DNA from: Actinobacteria bacterium 21-64-8
Lineage (GTDB): Bacteria; Actinomycetota; Acidimicrobiia; Acidimicrobiales; RAAP-2
DNA: 6,461 nucleotides
Reading direction: 5' to 3'
Assembly: GCA_002255315.1 (NCBI GenBank)
Contig: NCBD01000053.1
Location: forward strand, 1 to 6,461
Below the pieces are notes generated by a model. That model made no database searches. It had not been told where the DNA came from and saw only the letters and a list, made by a program, of their open reading frames with translations. Positions 1 through 6,461 of this stretch are shown piece by piece (position 1 is the stretch's first letter; every line of letters starts with the position of its first letter). A program made the position numbers and the translations under genes.

Positions 1-59
1 GCAGGTGCCACCCGGCCGAGCGACGCAGAGGAGCGCACGACGTCGCCGTCGCGAAGCGG

Positions 60-287
60 TCAGACGCAGGCACGCACCGCCACCTCGTCGTTCACGTCGA
101 CCAGGCAGTCGAAACAGGTGCCGATGCCGCAGAACAGCCCGCGCGCCGCGCCCGAGCGCCGCGACCGGCGCCACGTGCGCACGTCACTTGCGAGCAGCGC
201 GCCCGCGACGGTCGTCCCGGGCGACACCGCGAGCTCCCGGCCGTCGAAGGTGAAACGAATCGTCCGAGCTCCCTCGCGCGGCGTCAC
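60..287 (-). CDS. HcnA-like (2Fe-2S)-binding small subunit, interrupted by in-frame TGA
   Basis: This is a small ferredoxin-fold protein of the kind that partners DAO-family FAD oxidoreductases (hydrogen cyanide synthase HcnA, opine and hydroxyproline/sarcosine oxidase small subunits) and passes electrons through a [2Fe-2S] cluster. The N-terminal beta-grasp part has the usual FTFDGRELAV and PGTTVAGALL blocks. The cluster ligands are visible as C53, C58 and C61 (CGIGTCFDC) and C74 in VRAC. It starts with GTG and overlaps the stop of the upstream oxidoreductase (GTGA), so the two are probably translationally coupled. The frame stops at TGA (60-62) after 75 residues. The same frame then continues to the window edge as PLRDGDVV and further residues, which is how this family continues after VRAC. 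The TGA therefore looks like a nonsense change (CGA to TGA would suffice) or a sequence error, and the true protein would run off the left edge. Family assignment is strong; the exact partner and substrate are unknown. Confidence 0.75.
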   Translation of the reverse strand: MTPREGARTIRFTFDGRELAVSPGTTVAGALLASDVRTWRRSRRSGAARGLFCGIGTCFDCLVDVNDEVAVRACV

Positions 288-1080
288 TGGCCCGGTGCGA
301 ACCGCGTCGCGGCGAACGGCACGGGATCCACGTGGGTCGCGTGCCCGAGCACGAGCGCGGCGACGAGCTCGCCGGTCGCCTCGGACAGGCCGATCCCGGC
401 GCCCTCGTGACCGGTCGCGTGCACGAGGCCCGGGACGGCGCCGTCGGGGCCGATGATCGGCATCCGGTCGGGGGTGGCCGGGCGGAACCCCACGTAGGCA
501 CGTAGCAGGCGAACCGCACGAAGCCCGGGGAACAGCCCTGCAGCGCGCGCCGCGATCTGCGCCACGACCGCCTGGTCGACTCGGCGCGAGAAGCCCGCGA
601 ACTCGCGCGACGAGCCGAGGAGCATCGTTCCGCTGCGCGTCGACTCGAAGACGGCCGAGCAGCTCCGCCCGTCGCCGCCGGCGTGGACGGACCCGACGTA
701 GCCGGCCTCGGCGACCTTGTGGAGCGTGACCGGAGCGACCGGCTCGGTGACGAGCACGTGACCCCGGCGCGGCACCACGGGGATGATGGCGCCGAGCCTC
801 GCTGCGACGGTGCCGCTCCAGGGGCCGCCGGCGTTGACGACGCAGGTGCCGATCGACACCCGCCCCCGATCGGTTTCGGCGGCGACGATGCGGCCGTCCG
901 CGTCGTGCTGCGCGCCGGTCACCTCGGCGGGCCAGACGAGGCGCACGCCGAGTCCGCGCAGCTCGGCCACGCGCGACGCCACCGCCAGCATCGGCTGCAC
1001 CTGACAGTCCTGCTCGTAGAAGACGCCGCCTGCGAGACCGGGAGCGACGAACGGCTCCACGTCGCTCAGCTCGCCGTCGA
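284..1080 (-). other. Oxidoreductase half of the hybrid ORF, N-terminally truncated DAO domain
   Basis: This segment encodes the substrate-binding and C-terminal FAD-contact parts of a DAO-family enzyme (glycine oxidase, sarcosine oxidase beta, HcnC and similar). A family member would normally have roughly 100-130 more residues in front, carrying the Rossmann GxGxxG motif. They are absent because proA sequence lies there. GC is about 70-77% in the lines I counted, against about 55-70% in the proA half, so codon third positions are more saturated with G and C. Its stop overlaps the start of the HcnA-like [2Fe-2S] gene, a normal operon arrangement for such oxidases. The substrate (a D-amino acid, an N-methyl amino acid, hydroxyproline or glycine) cannot be read from this fragment. 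Confidence 0.75.
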
Positions 1081-1900
1081 GCTCACCCAAGAGTGCCGGT
1101 GCGATGTTCGCGTGCACGAGCAGCGTCTCGGCGGCGTTGCACACGCCGGGGCGCGACGTCTTGGCGTTCTTCACGATCGCCACCGCCATCGCCACGTCCG
1201 CCTCGTCGTCCACGTAGACGTGACAGTTCCCATCGCCGTCGAGCACGTAAGGCACCCGCGCGTGCTCTCGCATGGCGCGAATGAGGCTCGGACCTCCTCG
1301 AGGTATCAAACAGTCCAAGACCTCGGTGAGCTGCATAAATGAAACGACCGTCTCGTGCGAGGTCTCCTCGACCAAGCTGACCGCCTCCTTGGGCAGCGAC
1401 TCTTTTTCCAGCGCTTCGTGCCACAGTGAGACAATGAACTGATTCGTACGCAGCGCCGACGACGAACCGCGCAAAAAGGCGGCGTTGCCGCTTCGCAGGC
1501 ACAGTCCGGCGACGTCACTCGTCACGTTCGGACGATTTTCGTACACGACGCCGATGACCCCTAGGGGCACCCGTACGCGCTCGACGCGCAACCCATTGGG
1601 CCGCACGTCCACGTCAACGCGCTCGAAGAGCGGATCCGCACTCGCCGCCACTTCTCGTAACGCGTTCGCCATAGCGTGAATTCGTTCGGGCGTCAACGCC
1701 AGCCGGTCTCGACCCGGTCCCGATTCGTGATAATTCGCGACGTCAACTTCATTCACGCCTAAGAGCTCGTCGAGCGACGACTCGAGCCGTTCGGCGACGA
1801 AGCGCAACACCGCCTGACGGCTCTCGTCGGAGGCCTGGGCGAGCACGGCCGCGGCGGCCTTGACGGCGCGGCCTTGGGTCAAGAGCTCGCCCGTCGTCAT
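284..1900 (-). CDS. proA: Hybrid ORF: N-terminal two thirds of ProA joined in frame to the C-terminal part of a DAO-family FAD oxidoreductase
   Basis: Residues 1 to about 273 are gamma-glutamyl phosphate reductase, which reduces gamma-glutamyl phosphate to glutamate 5-semialdehyde with NADPH in proline synthesis. Visible ProA blocks are PLGVIGVVYENRPNVT (112-127), LRSGNAAFLRGSS (135-147), LIPRGG (198-203) and the catalytic cysteine C254 in RPGVCNAAETLL. ProA is normally about 420 residues, so the last roughly 145 are missing, including the rest of the catalytic and oligomerisation regions. From about residue 274 the protein becomes a DAO-type flavoenzyme: GLAGGVFYEQD (288-298), VVNAGGPWSG (354-363), GFRPATPDRMPIIGP (471-485) and HATGHEGAGIGLSEATGE (494-511, the C-terminal FAD contact). 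The N-terminal GxGxxG dinucleotide-binding segment of that enzyme is absent. Neither half is complete, so I do not expect either activity. The ATG lies 18 bases after the proB stop, with only a weak AGAG upstream, and fits ProA starts. The proB-proA pairing is the normal arrangement. Confidence 0.85.
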   Translation of the reverse strand: MTTGELLTQGRAVKAAAAVLAQASDESRQAVLRFVAERLESSLDELLGVNEVDVANYHESGPGRDRLALTPERIHAMANALREVAASADPLFERVDVDVRPNGLRVERVRVPLGVIGVVYENRPNVTSDVAGLCLRSGNAAFLRGSSSALRTNQFIVSLWHEALEKESLPKEAVSLVEETSHETVVSFMQLTEVLDCLIPRGGPSLIRAMREHARVPYVLDGDGNCHVYVDDEADVAMAVAIVKNAKTSRPGVCNAAETLLVHANIAPALLGELDGELSDVEPFVAPGLAGGVFYEQDCQVQPMLAVASRVAELRGLGVRLVWPAEVTGAQHDADGRIVAAETDRGRVSIGTCVVNAGGPWSGTVAARLGAIIPVVPRRGHVLVTEPVAPVTLHKVAEAGYVGSVHAGGDGRSCSAVFESTRSGTMLLGSSREFAGFSRRVDQAVVAQIAARAAGLFPGLRAVRLLRAYVGFRPATPDRMPIIGPDGAVPGLVHATGHEGAGIGLSEATGELVAALVLGHATHVDPVPFAATRFAPGQ

Positions 1901-1918
1901 GGCTCTAGCGTAACGGAG

Positions 1919-4358
<2,440 letters not shown>

Positions 4359-4380
4359 CTACGGTTCGAGACCCGCGCGC

Positions 4381-5745
4381 TCACGCGACGAGTTCGTCGA
4401 GGGCCTGATCAAAGACGCGCTGATGTGTTGCCACGTGCTCGCTCGTCGTGGCGGGACACATCAAGGCCATGTTGTGAAAGGGCGTCAGTAACACGCCGCG
4501 ATTGATCGCAAAGAGATGCAGGTAGTCCTCCAGGGGCGCGTCGGCACTTCGCATCGAGGCGCCCCCACTCGTGGGCGCGGGCGAAGTGAAGCGATATTCG
4601 CAGCGTGCCCCGAGTTGACTGATCGACCAATTCAGTCCTCGTTCTTGAATCGAGCGCTCCACGCCGGACGCAAAAGTCGTCGCCAAGAGCTCCATCGGTG
4701 CGAACGCTTCGTCAGTGAGTACTTCGCCGAGGACCGCACGCATGGCGGCCATGCTGAGCGCGTTGCCCGCGAGGGTTCCACCAACTCCGCCTACGTCAAC
4801 GAGGTCGGCACCCTCGCGAGCACTTCGAAGCACCCGCTCAGCCAAATCGCCGCTCAAACCAATGGCCCCCGACGGCACACCGCCGCCTAGGGACTTACCG
4901 ATCGTGATTGCGTCGGGGCGAAGGTTCATGCGCCGGGTCGCTCCGCCGGGTCCCGCCGAGAAGGTGTGGGTCTCGTCCAGTAGTAATAAGGTGTCGGTTT
5001 TGTCGCACAGGCGTCGAACACCCTCCCAAAAACCCGGTGCAGGTAAGACAATGCCAATGTTGGTCAGCGCGGGCTCACTGAGCACCGCGGCGACGTCGCC
5101 GTAGGCAAGCTCGCGCTCCAACGTGGCGAGATCGTTGAATTCACAGACTCGCGTCGTGCGCGCGGGATTCACGGGTGCGCCGACGTTGCCCGCGCGCGGG
5201 CGCAGGCGCCCCTTCTCGTCAACGACCACGAAGGTTTCGTCGACCGTTCCGTGGTAGGAGTACGAAAAAACCAAGATTTTCGGTCGCTTCGTGACCATGC
5301 GAACCAAGCGCAGCAGCCAACGATTCGCGTCGGTCGCAGACAACGTAAAGGACCATTTTTCAAGGCCAAAGCGTCGTGACAGTTCACTCGCCACCCACTC
5401 GGCGTCGTCGGTGGGCAGCATGGTCGTCACGCCGCCGAGCGTGGCGACGCGTTGCTCGAGGGCGCGCACCAGTGGCTCGGGCGAGTGTCCCGCCATCGCC
5501 CCCGTGTCCCCGAGCGCAAAGTCCACCAGTTCGTTGCCGTCCAGGTCGGTGATGAGCGCACCCTTCGCGGTGGAAAAACCCAACGGGAAACCGCCCGCCC
5601 ACTTCGACATCCAGGTCACGGGCACACCCGCGAAAAGATGCGTCGAGCGCTCAAACAGTGCCCGAGACGACGGGTGTCGAGCCTCGTAGCGCGCTCGCTC
5701 CAAATTGACTAATTCACTTAAACGGTGACGATTGAGGGCATTCAT
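4381..5745 (-). CDS. Class III PLP-dependent aminotransferase, glutamate-1-semialdehyde aminomutase-like
   Basis: This is a fold-type I PLP enzyme of 454 residues, about the usual length. The Schiff-base lysine is K284 in TIGKSLGGGVPSGA. D257 in LLLLDETH should bind the pyridine nitrogen. SATDANRWLLRLVR (136-149) corresponds to the phosphate-binding SGTEA..LRLAR block, SYHG (163-166) stacks on the cofactor, and GGTLAGN (322-328) matches the GTLSGNP block. The closest recognisable relatives are HemL-type aminomutases. The Asp and Asn in SATDAN in place of the usual Glu and a small residue, and the location away from haem genes, argue against simply calling it hemL. It may be an omega- or other transaminase of unknown substrate. 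The ATG is the first in frame. I see no good Shine-Dalgarno, and a three-codon ATG ORF (5753-5742) overlaps the start as ATGA. It is probably the first gene of the aminotransferase-obg-proB-proA unit. Confidence 0.85.
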   Translation of the reverse strand: MNALNRHRLSELVNLERARYEARHPSSRALFERSTHLFAGVPVTWMSKWAGGFPLGFSTAKGALITDLDGNELVDFALGDTGAMAGHSPEPLVRALEQRVATLGGVTTMLPTDDAEWVASELSRRFGLEKWSFTLSATDANRWLLRLVRMVTKRPKILVFSYSYHGTVDETFVVVDEKGRLRPRAGNVGAPVNPARTTRVCEFNDLATLERELAYGDVAAVLSEPALTNIGIVLPAPGFWEGVRRLCDKTDTLLLLDETHTFSAGPGGATRRMNLRPDAITIGKSLGGGVPSGAIGLSGDLAERVLRSAREGADLVDVGGVGGTLAGNALSMAAMRAVLGEVLTDEAFAPMELLATTFASGVERSIQERGLNWSISQLGARCEYRFTSPAPTSGGASMRSADAPLEDYLHLFAINRGVLLTPFHNMALMCPATTSEHVATHQRVFDQALDELVA

Positions 5746-5810
5746 GAGGCCATCGTAGGTGGATGGGGCGAGAATTCAACGGTTCTCGTTCGACAAAATC
5801 AGGCATTAAT

Positions 5811-5831
5811 CAGGATTTATGTATAAACCTG
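5811..5831. promoter_or_regulatory. Imperfect palindrome, possible operator
   Basis: The arms CAGGATTTAT and ATAAACCTG form a 9-bp inverted repeat with one unpaired A around a GT centre. It lies in the divergent promoter region and contains the TATAAA candidate box. A repressor bound here could affect either gene, but chance symmetry in AT-rich DNA is also possible. Confidence 0.3.
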
Positions 5832-5892
5832 TACTTTGCGTCGACTTATTTATAGCGCGAAATACCGAAAAAATCCCATAAACACGGTAAAA

Positions 5893-5937
5893 ATGGCTCT
5901 GGTTGCTGGCACTGCCCAGTTCCGTTTTAACTACTAG
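5893..5937 (+). CDS. Possible 14-residue leader ORF upstream of HU
   Basis: ATG opens a short frame encoding MALVAGTAQFRFNY that ends at TAG (5935-5937) and is followed directly by an in-frame TAA (5938-5940). The second stop overlaps the AAGGAG ribosome binding site of the HU gene. Ribosomes finishing here would therefore sit on the HU initiation region, which could couple or modulate HU translation. The Shine-Dalgarno for this ORF is poor (GGTAAAA). The peptide has no run of a single amino acid like those of attenuation leaders. It may be a chance ORF. Confidence 0.25.
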   Translation: MALVAGTAQFRFNY

Positions 5938-5938
5938 T

Positions 5939-5944
5939 AAGGAG
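5939..5944 (+). promoter_or_regulatory. Ribosome binding site of the HU gene
   Basis: AAGGAG lies 7 bases before the GTG at 5952. This strong match at ideal spacing decides the start of the HU gene. It overlaps the double stop of the short upstream ORF. Confidence 0.85.
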
Positions 5945-5951
5945 TCGACCG

Positions 5952-6227
5952 GTGAACAAGGCCGAGTTGGTAGATGCAATTGTCGCCGAAAGTGGCGCCA
6001 CTAAGAACACCGTTGCTGAGGTGCTGAAGGCCTTTGAGGATGTCGTTGTGCGTAACGTCTCCGGGGGCGAGAAGATCGTGCTGTCGGGATTTTTGTCCTT
6101 TGAGCGAGTCGAGCGTAAGGCGCGTACCGCGCGCAATCCGCAGACCGGCGAAGCCATTCAGGTGAAGGCGTCACGCGCACCGAAGGTTTCGATCGGCTCA
6201 ACGTTCAAAAAGGCCGTAAAGGGCTAA
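5952..6227 (+). CDS. hup: HU family DNA-binding nucleoid protein
   Basis: This is a 91-residue histone-like protein that binds and bends DNA as a dimer and compacts the nucleoid. The length is typical of plain bacterial HU; the lysine-rich C-terminal extension found in many Actinobacteria (mycobacterial and streptomycete HupB/HupS) is absent. It begins MNKAELVDAI, the usual HU start. The helical dimerisation part spans about 1-45, VLSGFLSFERVERKART (about 43-59) is the HU signature area, and RNPQTGEAIQV (about 60-70) is the DNA-contacting beta arm with its Asn-Pro intercalating turn. VSIGSTFKKAVKG closes the protein. GTG is the start, supported by AAGGAG at 7 bases. Codon use is less GC-extreme than in the neighbours, which fits a highly expressed gene. 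It is transcribed divergently from the aminotransferase and appears to be a single-gene unit, with hairpins immediately downstream. Confidence 0.95.
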   Translation: MNKAELVDAIVAESGATKNTVAEVLKAFEDVVVRNVSGGEKIVLSGFLSFERVERKARTARNPQTGEAIQVKASRAPKVSIGSTFKKAVKG

Positions 6228-6231
6228 GTAC

Positions 6232-6247
6232 TCACGCCTTGGCGTGA
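6232..6247 (+). terminator. Hairpin just after HU
   Basis: TCACGCC and GGCGTGA pair perfectly over 7 bp around TT; in practice the closing C-G would open to give a 4-base loop. It begins 5 bases after the HU stop. No T-run follows directly, so it may protect the 3' end of the mRNA or act with the next hairpins as a terminator. Confidence 0.4.
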
Positions 6248-6250
6248 CGG

Positions 6251-6284
6251 TTTCCAGGCAAGCGCTGGAAACGAAACACCTTTT
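6251..6284 (+). terminator. Second hairpin with downstream TTTT
   Basis: TTTCCAG (6251-6257) and CTGGAAA (6265-6271) form a perfect 7-bp stem with a 7-base loop. TTTT follows at 6281-6284, nine bases after the stem. The gap is longer than in a classical intrinsic terminator, so this is a weak terminator call. Confidence 0.35.
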
Positions 6285-6331
6285 ACAACACCCCCGTGGC
6301 GCAGCGTTTAGCGAAGCCACGGGGGTGTTGT
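6285..6331 (+). terminator. Perfect 16-bp inverted repeat, likely terminator-type hairpin
   Basis: ACAACACCCCCGTGGC (6285-6300) and its exact complement (6316-6331) flank a 15-base loop. The stem is very stable and GC-rich. Neither strand has a T-run after the stem, so it would be the U-less kind of terminator described in Actinobacteria, or an RNA-processing or protein-binding site. It is the strongest structure between HU and the next gene. Confidence 0.5.
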
Positions 6332-6371
6332 GCGTGAAGCACCACCTCGTAACGAGCACACGACCCGTTCC

Positions 6372-6398
6372 CGTCGTCTCACCGGTCGTCAGACGACG
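6372..6398 (+). other. 8-bp hairpin before the next gene
   Basis: CGTCGTCT (6372-6379) and AGACGACG (6391-6398) pair perfectly with an 11-base loop. A T-rich stretch (6406-6414) and then the Shine-Dalgarno of the following gene come next. It may be a 5' leader structure or part of a terminator-like element. I see nothing that decides between these. Confidence 0.3.
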
Positions 6399-6416
6399 CC
6401 AATCACTTTGTTTTCT

Positions 6417-6422
6417 AAGGAG
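6417..6422 (+). promoter_or_regulatory. Strong Shine-Dalgarno of a gene at the right edge
   Basis: AAGGAG matches the HU ribosome binding site exactly. It points to a translation start 5-8 bases on, yet no ATG, GTG or TTG lies there. The first plausible codon is ACG at 6428. Confidence 0.5.
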
Positions 6423-6427
6423 TTCCT

Positions 6428-6461
6428 ACGTCCGCCGTCCCCATTCTCGAAGCGCGTCACC
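6428..6461 (+). CDS. Start of an unidentified gene, possibly an ABC-transporter ATPase, with apparent ACG start
   Basis: The frame from ACG reads (M)SAVPILEARH and runs off the right edge. A TAA at 6416-6418 closes the frame upstream, so the start must lie inside 6419-6461. A short hydrophobic strand ending in LEARH after a few residues resembles the first beta strand of many ABC ATPases (ILEARxVxKxF), but eleven residues are too few for a firm call. ACG is 5 bases after AAGGAG. Either the true ATG suffered a T-to-C change or sequence error, or a rare start codon is used (ACG, or ATT at 6442-6444). Confidence 0.35.

Larger units (their letters stand above)
5746..5951. promoter_or_regulatory. 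AT-rich divergent intergenic promoter region
   Basis: This gap of 206 bases separates the minus-strand aminotransferase unit from plus-strand HU, so it must hold promoters for both. Composition changes sharply: 5800-5900 is much richer in A and T than any coding part of the window. On the plus strand TATAAA at 5822-5827 resembles a -10 box, but I find no convincing -35 at 16-18 bases. On the minus strand TATAAATAAG (complement of 5845-5854) is another candidate. Exact promoters are not assigned. Confidence 0.6.

Noticed and set aside
60..62. TGA as a selenocysteine codon in the [2Fe-2S] protein
   Set aside because: The position is not a cysteine ligand in this family, and I see no selenocysteine insertion hairpin directly after it.
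683..1342. Plus-strand open frame of 219 codons opposite the hybrid ORF
   Set aside because: It lies antisense to recognised ProA and DAO coding sequence, and its His/Arg/Asp-rich translation is typical of a GC-rich shadow frame.
284..1900. A functional two-domain proline enzyme (reductase plus oxidase)
   Set aside because: The ProA part stops soon after the catalytic cysteine and the oxidase part lacks its FAD-binding N-terminus, so neither domain is complete.
6290..6360. tRNA-like stretch (GTGGCGCAG...TTTAGCG)
   Set aside because: Only a D-arm-like string is present. The flanking bases form a simple 16-bp hairpin, and no acceptor, anticodon and T arms can be drawn.

Overview
The window looks like an actinobacterial chromosome segment, possibly Acidimicrobiia-like. 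This is inferred from the obg-proB-proA gene order, the protein sequences and an overall GC content in the low-to-mid 60s percent. No database search was possible. Genes are packed tightly on the minus strand, and one divergent gene lies on the plus strand.

Layout from right to left on the minus strand: a class III, PLP-dependent aminotransferase resembling glutamate-1-semialdehyde aminomutase (4381-5745); the ribosome-assembly GTPase Obg (2979-4349); glutamate 5-kinase ProB (1919-2986), whose start overlaps the end of obg; and the start of gamma-glutamyl phosphate reductase ProA, 18 bases after proB. These four genes are spaced like one transcription unit. ProB and ProA carry out the first two steps of proline synthesis from glutamate.

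The striking feature is that proA does not finish. At about 1060-1095, just after its catalytic cysteine, the frame runs without a stop into the C-terminal two thirds of a DAO-family FAD oxidoreductase that has lost its N-terminal nucleotide-binding part. GC content rises to about 70-77% in sampled lines left of this point, from about 55-70% on the proA side. After the oxidoreductase comes an overlapping HcnA-like [2Fe-2S] protein, interrupted by an in-frame TGA. Positions 1 to about 1080 therefore look like a foreign oxidoreductase operon joined to the proA stump. The cause could be an assembly chimera, which I think most likely, or a real deletion or insertion.

On the right, an AT-rich divergent promoter region (5746-5951) separates the aminotransferase from a plus-strand HU-type nucleoid protein gene (5952-6227). 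A possible 14-codon leader ORF ends just before the HU ribosome binding site. Three hairpins follow HU, including a perfect 16-bp inverted repeat. The window ends with the likely first codons of another plus-strand gene, which has a good Shine-Dalgarno sequence but no ATG, GTG or TTG at the expected place.
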